Assembly (NCBI GenBank): GCA_029339195.1
Contig: JAPTJF010000147.1
Span: 62,001-126,000, forward strand
DNA: 64,000 bases
DNA from: Micractinium sp. NFX-FRZ
Lineage: Eukaryota; Chlorophyta; Trebouxiophyceae; Chlorellales; Chlorellaceae
Direction: 5' to 3'
Positions 1 to 10,300 of this stretch are shown here, piece by piece; the first letter of the stretch is position 1; every line of letters starts with the position of its first letter. Both the position numbers and the translations under genes were made by a program. The notes under the pieces are model-generated. The model was given only the letters and a program-made list of their open reading frames with translations, was not told where the DNA came from and made no database searches.

Positions 1-308
1 CTGTGCTGTGCTGTGCTGCTGTGCGATGCAGTGTGCTCTGTTGCGCTGTGCAGTGCTCTCAACATGCGGTCGGTCGCTAATGTCACTCTTCTGACCATGC
101 CTGTCCCCCCTGCCCGCCCCTCTGCCCCATGCTGCAGCCCACCGAGCGTCGGCTGCTGACCCCAACCCCTCTGCCCTCTGCCACCGTGGCCCTTTGCGGA
201 CGGCCATGTGCACCAACTGCTGATCCTATCCCTCTAACCGCTGATCCCAACCCTCTGACCCCTACCTACATGTCTGCCCTCTACCACTGTGCCCTCCTCC
301 TGCTGCAG
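1..308 (+). other. intronic sequence upstream of the first visible dehydrogenase exon
   Basis: No exon is recognisable here. The first 60 bases are a loose TGTGC/TGC repeat, followed by a pyrimidine-rich stretch that ends in a CTGCAG acceptor at 308. Because the dehydrogenase protein starts mid-domain at 309, this is most simply an intron of that gene, with its 5' exons lying outside the window. Confidence 0.6.
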
Positions 309-1142
309 GCCACCGAGCTTGGCATGTGGGTCAGCAACATCCCCTCTGCCGGCACCGGCAACGCCGCCAGCTGCGCAGAGCACGCCATCTACCTCATGCT
401 GGCCGTCCTGCGGTTCCACAACCAGATGGCGGACAGGTGGGCGGGTGGGGTGCCGCTTGAGTATGAGGTTGTACATGGGTGGGCACGAGGGAAGGCCAAA
501 TGGGGGCTGCAGAGTTGCAGGCGTCAGCGGCAGCAAGCCATGCTCCTGCCGCCCAGTTTTGCTCTTCCGCCGCTGTGGCCTTGCCCTGGCAAGCCAGCGT
601 GCCCTGCTCTACGCTGGCTTGACCCTCGCCGCACTGCTGTCCAGCCATCCCATTAACATACCTGCCATGCTCCCCCTGACATGCTCCCCTTGTTACTGTG
701 ACGCAGCATCCGGAACCGCCAGCTGGGCGTGCCCGTGGGGCAGACGCTGCTCGGCAAGACGGTGCTGATCGTGGGGTTTGGCAACATTGCAAAGGAGCTG
801 GCGGTCAGGTGGGCAAGCTGAGCTGCTGCCTGGTGGGTGCGGTGGTTGAATGGGTGGATGATGCGGTGCATGGGGAGGCAGATGTTGATGGGGAAAGGGG
901 TCTCTGGACATCTGTCGGGCTGCCTCAGCTTTGCACTCCTGCCAGCACAGGCTGTGCACTTTGCACTCCTGCCAGCACAAGCTTGCCAGTCTTGCCGGCA
1001 CAAGGTGGCTTCACCGGCCTGCCCCTGCTGGCTGCCTGCCTGCCTGCAGACTCAAGCCCTTTGGGGTGCGCATCACCGCGCTGCGGCGCAAGCCCTGGGG
1101 CAGCAGCGGCACACACAGCGTGGCCAACGGGCGGCGGCAGGC

Positions 1143-1179
<37 letters not shown>

Positions 1180-2837
1180 CAGCAGGCGGAGCAACAGCAG
1201 CAGCAGCAGCAGCAGCATGACTGCACGGCGCTGGAAGCCGCTGCAGAGGCGGCGCTGGCGGACCGGGGCTGCTGGGGGCAGGACAGCGCACGGCTGGCGG
1301 CACAGGCTGACATCATTGCCAGTGAGACCCGCTGCAGAGGCTGCTGCCGTCCTGGCTTGGCTGGTCTCTCGCTCGCTGCTGCCTTGCCTGCCTACCTGCC
1401 GGCCCGCTCAACCACTCACTTGCCCCACCAGGCCCTGACTTTTGAGCCCCATGCCCTGCTGCTCTACATCCTGCGCGTCCTCCACAAAACCTGCAGTGAC
1501 GTGCCACCAGGACGAACAGAACCGAGGGATGATCAACGCCTCCTTCCTCTCCCACTGCAAGCCGGGTGTACGGATCGTGAACGTTGCCCGGGGTGAGGAT
1601 GGGTTTGGAGGGGGGAACGGGGAGGCGAGAGACGTGTGGTTGGGGTGGGGGCAGCACAGGAGTGTGTGGAGAGCAAAGGGGTGGCGACCAGGGTGGCGCC
1701 AGGTGGGCAAGCGGCGACAGCAGAGGTAGTAATGAGGGGAGAGAGGAAGGCTCCGGTGGGGCGGAGTTTGGCACGCCATTTGCTGCCTGCAGCGTGCGTC
1801 CAGAGCGCCAGTGCTTTGCCATGCCCCGCTGTCCATTGCGCTGTCCATGGCACTTTGTTGCCGCTCTTGTGCCTTGCAATCAACGGAGCTTGCCTGCCTC
1901 TCCCACAGCCACACCCTCCCCCGCTGAATGACTTGCCTTCCCTCCCCTGCGCTCTGAACAGGCGGCCTGCTTGATTACGAGGCCATGAAGGAGGGGCTGG
2001 CCAGCGGGCAGATTGCGGGGCTCGGGCTGGACGTGCTGGTAAGGCGGGGGGTGGGGTGCTGCCGGTGCTGATGTGGTTGCAAAATCAGGCGGGCGGGTGG
2101 GCGGACGGGCATGGCCCGAGGCACGTGGTGGGGTTCCTGGGTGCATGCCTGCAGGCGCCGGGGGGCGAGGTGAGCGTGAGGTGGGAGTGGCACGAGCGTG
2201 GGCGGGCGGGCGGGCTCGCGTGTGGGCGGATGCGGCCAAGCAGTGTGTGCGATCAACCGCGAGGCAGATGGGTTATTCAGGGTCCGCCCCTGAGCTGCCC
2301 AAGGGTTGGCTGCAGGCTGGCACCACGCCGTCCACAACTTGCCAGCGTTGCCGGTCCTGCCCCTGCCCTGCTCAGCTCTGCCCTGCCCTGCCCTACCCTT
2401 GCTGTGTGCAGGAGGGCGAGCCAGTGGATCCTCAGGACTGGCTGGCCCAGCACCCAAAGTGAGCCGGCCAGCCAGTTTTCATAGTATGCAACTGCATCCT
2501 GGGGTGCTGCATGGCACAGGCCGGGTGCTACGTGTGCAGCAGCCCCATGTGCCGGGTTGCAATGTGACGCTGCGGACGTGCGCGCAGCAGCCCGAATGGA
2601 GGGTCAGGAGCGCTGCGCACCCCTCCTCCCTGCTCACCCTCGCTGCCCGCCCTGCCCCCCGCCCCGCCATACCGCAGCGTGTACCTGACGCCCCACACTG
2701 CTGGTGTCACTGAGCTGTCATACCGCAACATGGCGGAGGTTGTGGCGGATGCTGTGCGGCAGCTGCAGCGGGGGCTGCCGCCGTCGCGGCTGCTCAACGC
2801 CCCAGCGCGTCCGCGCGGGGAGCTGGGGCTTGCATGA
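309..2837 (+). CDS. D-isomer-specific 2-hydroxyacid dehydrogenase (phosphoglycerate/hydroxypyruvate dehydrogenase-like), 5'-partial
   Basis: Exons 309-436, 707-808, 1050-1321, 1497-1592, 1962-2038, 2412-2458 and 2678-2837 join in frame to 293 residues ending at TGA 2835-2837; the N-terminal exons lie before the window. The NAD(P)-binding domain shows VLIVGFGNIA (a GxGxxA form of the Rossmann loop). The family's catalytic triad is present: Arg in NVARGGLLDYEA, Glu in LDVLEGEP and His in TPHTAGVTE. The conserved SAGTGNAASCAEHAIYLML segment matches the plant cytosolic branch of this family. Family members reduce or oxidise 2-hydroxy/2-keto acids with NAD(P)H; the substrate here cannot be told. 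The residue after the second beta strand lies in ITALRRKP, basic rather than acidic, which hints at NADP(H). Odd: a glutamine-rich insert (two Q runs) sits just after that strand. A TGTAA signal follows 95 bases after the stop. Confidence 0.9.
1146..1216 (+). repeat. CAG trinucleotide repeat encoding polyglutamine in the dehydrogenase
   Basis: Two runs of CAG/CAA codons broken by short GAG/GCG interruptions give about 24 glutamines within a 28-residue stretch. They lie inside the exon 1050-1321, in frame, after the RRKPW segment of the nucleotide-binding domain. Such repeats are length-unstable, so the insert is likely to vary between strains. Confidence 0.9.
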
Positions 2838-2931
2838 CTGCAGGTGGTGCCCCCTATCCCTGGTGCTGAGTATCCCTGCCTGTGCGGCCATGCGTCGCAT
2901 GCAGTGTGTGTTCCGGCTGTGCAGCTGTCCG

Positions 2932-2936
2932 TGTAA
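2932..2936 (+). terminator. poly(A) signal TGTAA of the dehydrogenase gene
   Basis: TGTAA, the usual green-algal polyadenylation signal, lies 95 bases after the stop codon at 2837, a normal 3' UTR length. Confidence 0.6.
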
Positions 2937-3149
2937 ATGTCGCCACGGCTTTGCAGAAGAAAGGGCGGGAGGAACCTCAAGGAGTGCACAGCTGTTGATC
3001 GTCCCTATACTTGGCCTCTAGGCAGCTTTTTGTTTTTGTCAGGCCACTGGATGCTTCAGGGGTGCACTAAAGCCATTGCAGCTGCCCCCGGCTAGTGCTT
3101 GCTGGCACTGCCCTGCACAGGGCATGCCCCTTTTCTTGTTCATACTGCC

Positions 3150-3660
3150 CGAGAGCGGGAGGCACCTCCCATTCAGACTGTCCTGCAGGCCATGTGCCCG
3201 CCCCTTCTGCCCTGCTGCCCGCCCGCCCTGGCCGCTCTGATGGGGCGCTGCTGGCAGGACGAGCCGGCTGCCAGGTGTGTGCCTGCTAACTGCATGTCTG
3301 AAGTGAGCGAAGCACCGTCGGATGGTGTGCTGGTTGCCATTTCAGCATGCACGCGGTGGCATGGGGCCAGCAGAGTGGTGGTGCTGGGCTGCTGTGAGGG
3401 AGATGAGCAGGCACTCGTTTGTTTCAAGAGCCCAACCAGAGCTCCTGCCCCCTCACTCAGCGTGCACAGGTATCCCCCATCCCAAATTTTGCAGGCAATC
3501 CCTTGTGTTGGCTGAGCTGCAGCAGCTGCTGAGGGCCGGGTGGCAGCAGGCACCGCCTTGCCCCACTGCGGCAGCGGCAGTTCTCCCAGCGGTGGTTGAT
3601 GCAGCACAGCTGGTGCTTGCACAGCTGGCTGAGGTGAGCACCCACAGTTACCAGCGGTAA
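3150..3660 (+). pseudogene. relic of a receptor-like kinase 3' end (last two exons)
   Basis: Two exon-like pieces match the last two exons of RLK-A/B/C. Piece one ends at 3274 and reads PPIQTVLQAMCPPLLP, then LAALMGRCWQDEPAAR, followed by a GTGTGT donor. Piece two starts at 3495 after TTTTGCAG, reads [18 protein letters not shown] and ends at TAA 3658-3660. Compared with RLK-A, the (A)WELVAGEE start of piece one is missing, the HPMQI motif has lost its His-Pro context, and no upstream kinase exons are visible between 2838 and 3150. This is best read as a decayed copy marking the left edge of the tandem kinase array. Confidence 0.8.
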
Positions 3661-4314
3661 CCCGACGCCCAACAGAGGGTGGATGCATCCGACTGCCCGC
3701 GCTCAGCTGCCTGCCCCGCGCAGCAGCGGCAGGACTCCGAGCGCTGCGCTGGCGATGTATGCAGCCAGAACGGCAGCCCTCTTCTTAATAACCCCATATG
3801 AATTCTTTGCGAATGCTTAGGCTTGAGCCCCCTGTTTCCCCAAGTCTTTGCAAAAAAAAAACATCTTGTTTTGGCCTGCGGCTCATTCTGTCGCACCGAA
3901 GTGACGGTGCACCAGGCATACGGCGGCTGCGTCCATCCGCCTTGCTACCCACACTTACACTTTCATTGTAATGCAATTAATGCATGCTCATCCCCTTTTA
4001 CAGTTTCATCCCTTGGTCAAGTCACGACCATATCACAGCGACAGTGTGAGGTGCAACTGTGGCGATTATGTGCTGGGGGCGGGAGGGAAGAAAGTGCGTC
4101 ACCGCGACAGCAGCAGCCGCCGGGCACCCAGTTCTAGACCTGGGTGCTAACCTACCCGTCTGCCACACACCCTTCGGGTCCTCATTTACGTGTAGCGTGC
4201 GCTCGCGTTCATAGCGAGCGCATCCTCCCGAAAGAGCTCTTTCGGACCTTCAGTTTTACCCAACCTGTCCCTTACCTCCAACAGTCCTTTTCAGTCCTCC
4301 TCAGCTGGTTTGCA
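3661..4314. other. intergenic region, probable RLK-A promoter
   Basis: No gene seen. It contains the least GC-rich stretch of the left end (about 3780-4020), with a TGTAA at 3967-3971 and an AT-rich inverted motif around ATTAAT at about 3975. The last 100 bases before the ATG at 4315 presumably hold the RLK-A promoter/5' UTR, but no certain TATA box is visible. Confidence 0.5.
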
Positions 4315-7300
4315 ATGGGCACCGTGCGCCTGGCGGCGCTGGGCGTGGCCCTGGTGCTCCTCAGGGCCTGCCAGGCTTCGTTAGAGCCTTCGTGGAGCCT
4401 GGAGGGGCTGCTTGCCCGAGTGGAGACCCGCACAGAGGTTGCGAATGGCCGGCAGCTGCTGGAGGCGCTGAACGCCACGGCCGGCTCATCGCGAGGGGAG
4501 CTCATGACGCTCACTGGTGCGTGCCCGACACCACTCAACCCTCTTGGAGGCGGTCAAAGGCTTGCGTGCACAGAGAGAGGGTGGGTGGAATCGCGCCGCC
4601 CCAGCACCCGCCCGCCGTGGCCGCCGCGGCCGCTGCATAAACCGCCCCACTCTTGCCAGTTTGCCTCCGCCCTCCACTCCCCTGCACTCTCAACCACTGT
4701 CTCCCTCCAGATGACATCTTCGTCCTCCCAAGGGACATACAAGCCTTCCAGCCCTGGCTGCCCATCAACGGCGGCAACCGCACGATGGTGCTGCTGGGCG
4801 GCAAGCCGGGCGCCAGCTCAACAGTGCTCGACTTTGGCAGCGCTGTCAACCTGATGTACCACCCCGTGGGGCACGCTTTCTACACCTTTGGACTTACCCT
4901 CCAGGGCATGGCGCCTGCTTCCTCTGGACTGGCTGCGGGCATGACTGAGCAGGTGGGTGCGGCCAGCGGCCCGGCGAGGCGGGGCGGCGCGTGGTGGGGC
5001 AGCGAGCCGGGGCAAAGCCGAGGCAAGGGCGTGGCGGGGCCTCAGTGCGCGGCAGCGTGGCAGGGGCAGTGCGGAGCGGGTCAGGGCACCAAGGCAGTGT
5101 GGGGCAGGGTGGGAGGCGCATCGGCATTGCGCACAGCACCAGTGGGGCGAGGCAGCGTGCACAGTGCGGGGCTGAGCGTGACGTGGTAGCTTCGCATGGT
5201 TGCACCGCATGCACCCTCAGCGCGGGGAGCATCGTGACGGCAGCGCACCTGGCAAGCTGACTTGAGCGCACCAGTGTGGTCAGGCCGTATTGCCTTCCAT
5301 TGTGCCTGCATGTTCCTATTCCCTCACCCCCCCTCAGTGTGACCTACCGTGTGTGTTGCCCCGGTTCTCCCGCACCCCGCCCGCAGATGGTGGGCGGCGT
5401 GTTCTGGCCCTCCACCACCGGCGAGCCGCAGCACATCATGGGGTTCTGGAACTCCACCATCCGCACTGTCAGCCCCTCCTGCGGCCTCAACGCCACCAAC
5501 TTCACCGTCGCCGCGCTGCACCAGGTGGGCGCGGGGCCGCCCATACGGGTCTGTTTTTGGCCTTGGAGGCAGCCTGGCTTCGTGCCTACATCCGCTGAGT
5601 AAGCGCACCTCATTGGGCGCTTGTGTGGAGATGTGCCGTGTTGGGCATTCATCGAGCTGCGGAGTTGCGGTGGACTCACAAGGCTGCGTTATGTACCGTG
5701 TTTGCCCCACCCCCTCATGCCCCTGCCAGGTGCTGGGGCGCAGCGACACCGTGCGCCTGGTTGACAACAGCACCTTCTTTGTGGGGCAGCCCCTGAACGG
5801 CAGCTACGCTGTGCGCATCACACAAACTGGCGACCCAGGTGCGTGGCAGGCAGCTACGCACACTTGCGCACGTGTCCGTTAAGGCTTGCTGCAAGCTTGC
5901 TGCTGCAGCATGCATGCGTTGGGTGCAGCATGCATCGGATGGGAGTGGTTGGCTTGGCGGATGGGCCATCGCGCCGGGCATCCATTCATGAGCACGTCTT
6001 GTTGCGCTGATTCTTTGCCTAGCTCTTTATCGAGTGGCGCCTGCCTGACGGCATCCCTGCCCTGGCGCTCGCCCGCCACCCTGCGCTGCAGCGGGCGTCA
6101 TTCGTTGGTCGTGGTACAACACAACCATGACCTGCTCCGAGCCCGGGGGTGGTGCCACCCCGCCCTCTCCAAGCATCCCTGGTGAGGCGGCAGCCCTCAT
6201 GTCCAACCACACCTCTCCCATGGCGGTGGCAGGCACTGCCGACGAGCTTCTCTTCCTGCTGGCCATGCCCCACGTCACGCGCATCATGCTGGGAGGTGAG
6301 CGGGCACCTGGGGTTACCTGGGGGAAGGCGGGAGGCACGCCTGCCATCAGCCTGCCTGCCTGCCTGCTGTGCAGAGTGCATGCCCCACCTGAAGCACTGC
6401 CTCCTTGTTACAAAGAGCGCCCGCCCGCCTGCAGCTTACAGTCCCACTCCTGCGAGGAGCAGGCCCTTCCGTGCAGCTCAGCGGAACCTCGACGCGCTGG
6501 GCTTGCAGGCCGCATCAACAGCTGCCAGCCTGCCTGCCTGCCTGCCATTGTTCCAACCTCCACCTCACCCCTGCAACTCCGAGACCTCCTCACCCCGCAG
6601 GCCACATCAGCCTGCAGGCGGCCAACTGGCAGGCCTACTCGCTGCCCCTGGTGCTGCAAGGCCGCCGCGTGACCATTGAATCGCACGATGAACAGATGAA
6701 GGGTGAGCTGTGATTGGCAGTGCGAGGCTGCCAGGGCACCTGCGCCATGCAGGCCCATCCTGCACGCCCCCCTGTTACATGTCGCGATGTCATGGTGTTA
6801 CAGCTCACCCGAGCATCACGGCCACCCGTACGCACCTCTCTTGATCAATCTACCCTGCCGTCTCCATGCTCCTCCCCCCAAACAGTGCTCGACCTGGGCG
6901 GCCACCCACGCCTGCTGTACCTCTCGGCCGCCAGCAGCCTCACCTTTCGCCAAGTCATCCTGCAAGGTGCGCCGCATGACACCTCTTGACTGTGCCGTTT
7001 CGTCAGGCAGCAACGTTTGCAGAGCCTGCCATTCAGACCTGCCGCGCAGCAAGCCTCGCTATGATTGAGACACCAACAAAGGATGCGATCGGTGGTCGCG
7101 CCCAGCCCTACACATCCCACCCACTCCAGCACCCCGCACGTCCCCGTCCGCATGCAGGCGCCGCCCCGCCCTCCGCCGCATTGGCCAACCGCAGCACCAT
7201 CGTTGATGGATCGCCCGTCTGGCCCACTGTGGACGGCGAGCAGGGCCACCAGCTGCTCTTCATCAACTCCATCCTCCACGCCTACGTCACCCCCTGCTCC

Positions 7301-10300
7301 CGCAACTCAACGCAGCTCACTAAAGCGCGGCTCAGAGAGGTGTGCAGCATGTGGGGTGGGGTGGCAACAGCGGAGGGAGCAGCAGCGCTTGCTGGGTAGC
7401 AGATGCAGCAGCGGCAGCAGCAGCCAAAGCATCCGTGGTCACAGGGTGGCTGCAGGACAAGGGGGAGCACGATGAGTGGGTGCGCGCACTGTGCATATGC
7501 ATGGCGCTCGCAGCATGGGAGATGAGCAGGCGCTAGCGTGGAGGCCGGCGGGCAGGCAAGCCTGCAGGGCCAGCAAGCACCATAGTTGAGCCGCCTGCCT
7601 GTCGCGACGGGGAGGAAGACATAGGCAGCGGTGATGAGTCCAAAGTGGTCAGGCGTTCTGCCCCCGTGCAGCGTCAGCTGCCGCACCAGGCCGCTGCCAG
7701 CTCCGGGGGCGCAACGCCGGACCACTTTGGGCTCATCACCGCTGCCTATGTCTTCCCCCCCGTCGTGACAGGCAGGCGGTTCAGCCAAGGTCCATGATGC
7801 TTGCTGGCCCTGCAGGCTCGCTTGCTGTCTGCCCTTTCAACACGACGGGGGGAAGACATACAGGGTGATGATCAGTCCAAAGTTTGCGGGCGTTGCGCCC
7901 CCGTGCAGCGCCAGCTGCCGCACCAGGCCGCTGCCAACTGCACGGGGGCGCAACGCCCGCAAACTTTGGACTGTTCATCGCCATGTATGTCTTCACCCCG
8001 TCGTGACAGGCAGGTGGCTCAGCCAACGTTCGTGATGCTTGCAGGGCTCGCCTGCTGTCTGACCTTTCAACACGACGGGGGGAAGACATACAGGGTGATG
8101 ATCAGCCCATAGTGGTCGGGTGTTGCGACCCCGTGAAGTTGGCAGCTGACGCACCAGGCCGCTGCCAACACCACGGGGACACAACCCCTGACCATTTGGG
8201 CTGATCATCAACCTGTATGTCTTCCCGCCGTCGTGACAGGCAGGTGGCTCAGCCAAGGTCCATGACGCTTGCTTGCCCTGCAGGCTCGCCTGCCCTCTGT
8301 CCTTTTGACAGCGAGCAGCAACGCCTGCATCCATGGAGAAGCACCGGCGGTAGCGTAATGGGAGAGCAAGGGCGGCGGGAGTCATTCATCGGTGTCCTCT
8401 TTGACACCTGGGGGATAGACAGCAGCGCGGGACACACTCACTGGGCTTGCTGCATGGGCTGTGTAGTGTGGGGCAGAGCACGCGCCCACCGCCTGCTCCC
8501 TCCGTTCCCCGTGCAGGTGCTGGGGGATGATGCTGTGCGTGATGTGGGGGACACCGGCTACCTGATTGTGCCCCGCTTTCAGCAGACCGAGCCCATCCGC
8601 AGCATCTTGATGCAGGAGCAAGGTGGGGCATGTGTGCGGGCGGGCTGTGCCGGAAGTTGGGGGGTGGCCTGCTTTGAGAGCGCGATGGTGTGGAGCGGGG
8701 GCCGCGGTGGACAGGGTGCAGCCGCCACCAACAGGTGTACCCGGTGCGCCGCCTCTCGCGACCGCACAGGTTTGTGCCGGAGGCAGGAAGGATTTAGCAG
8801 GTTTGCCCCAAAATTCCAATCCTCTTTCAGAAGCCAGCTGTGCCGACCATAAGAATTTGCCATGGGTGCGCTTTACATGCCCCCACCCTCGTTTTCTGCG
8901 CTCATCCCTGCCCCCCCGCTGCAGTGGGCTCCACCCCCTACACCTTTGAGAACACGGTGGTGCAGTGCCAGGAGGACCCCGGTGTGGCGCTGGCGGCACA
9001 GCTGCAGCTGGATCCCGGCGGCACGCCAGCGTGGGTAGTAGCCGTGGTGGCCGTTGCCGCGGTTGCAGTTGCAGCCCTGGCCACGACGACCGGCACCCTG
9101 GTGTGGCGCCGCCGGTGCAGGCGCTCCGTTGGTGCCGCCAAGGTCGTCAGCACCGGCGGGCCAGACACCAGCGGCAGCTACTCGCAGCCTGTCACGCCAC
9201 GTGGCGCTACAGCGCACCGCATGGAGTCTGGTGACTTGGCGGTAGCTGACGAGAAGCTGCGATCTGTCCGCCAGCCAGTCGACAGCCTGCGCAGCCTTAG
9301 TGCAGGCACCTCTGCCGGCGTCACGCCTTCGAGCAGCGCAGCCCAGGAGCTGAGTGAGGGCGGGCGGCGCGGGCGCGACGCGCTCTGGAACGCCCGGTGA
9401 GCCCTGATAGGATGGACCCCAAACAATGCAGGTGGAGAGGCTGCTCTGTGTATTATACATTGCACTCTGCACTTCCCTAACCCCACGCTACCTTCCCTTC
9501 ATGGCCACACCATGCATCCCCCCGCTGCTGCAGGGTTGGCATGATTGAGGGGTTGGAGATTGGAGAGCTGCTGGGCCGGGGAGGTGAGCAGGCACTGCCT
9601 TTGTGCTGTGCTATCCCTCCCTCTTCCTTTGCTCCTTGCTGCACTCTCCATGCTGCAGCCTCCACTACTCAAGGGCATGAACCAGTCTGTGGGTGCCGCC
9701 GTGCGTCCCCTGCCATCGCATCGACATCTCGCCGCCTGCCCTCCCCGCCAATCTGCAGCTCATGGCAAGGTGTACAAGGGGCGGTGGAACGGCGCCGTGG
9801 TGGCTGTGAAGGTGGTGGAGCACAGCGTGGCAGGCAACGACCCCTCCTCCCTCTCCCGAGAGCCCCTGCTCTGGTGGGTTTGTGGTTTGCGCAGGTGCAG
9901 GGTGGGGCGCATGCCTTGGGGTGAAGGTGCTTTGGGGCCCATCGACATCTGGTCGCCTACCCGCATGCTTGCCAGAGTGCGCTGCCTCCAGCCTCCTTTC
10001 CCCCAGCATGCAGCAGCCCTTCGGCCCTGAAAACAGTAGTTTCATCCTGCCTCTCCTCTCCTACCCCGCCCCCCGCAGCATGAGCGTGTCCCACCCCAAC
10101 TGCATCACCACCTACAAGCTGTCGGTCATCCGCCTGCTGAGGAGCGAGGACCTGCTTGATTCAGATGACTCCGTTCTCTCCCTGCCGGACGTGCGCACGT
10201 CCACCGACACAGAGGACAGCGCTATGGGGGGAGGCAGCGGCACACAACACAAGGGCCGCCGCCTGTTGCGCTCGCTGCTGTCGGGGGCGGAGGCTGTGGA

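Larger units (their letters stand above)
7551..8294. repeat. foldback element: three tandem hairpins with terminal inverted repeats, inside RLK-A intron 8
   Basis: The first roughly 70 bases (GGCAGGCAAGCCTGCAGGG...) are nearly the reverse complement of the last roughly 70 (...CCTGCAGGCTCGCCTGCC), giving the block long terminal inverted repeats. Inside are three hairpins of 161 bases at 7605, 7843 and 8073, spaced by 77- and 69-base linkers related to each other (TGACAGGCAGG...TTTCAACACGACGG). The corresponding RLK-B intron (16220-16409) is only 190 bases and lacks it, so the block is an insertion. No transposase gene is present. It could be a non-autonomous foldback/MITE-type element or a cluster of small-RNA precursors. 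Confidence 0.85.

Noticed and set aside
1073..1316. Poly-Leu, poly-Ala and poly-Cys frames over the CAG repeat
   Set aside because: They are alternative-frame and antisense translations of the trinucleotide repeat inside the dehydrogenase exon.
7551..8294. CRISPR-like array
   Set aside because: Three long palindromic units in a eukaryotic intron with related linkers are not direct repeats with unique spacers.
7781..8385. Open frames on both strands in the hairpin array ([14 protein letters not shown] peptides)
   Set aside because: They are translations of the inverted repeats, lie in an intron and repeat with each hairpin. No sign of coding selection.
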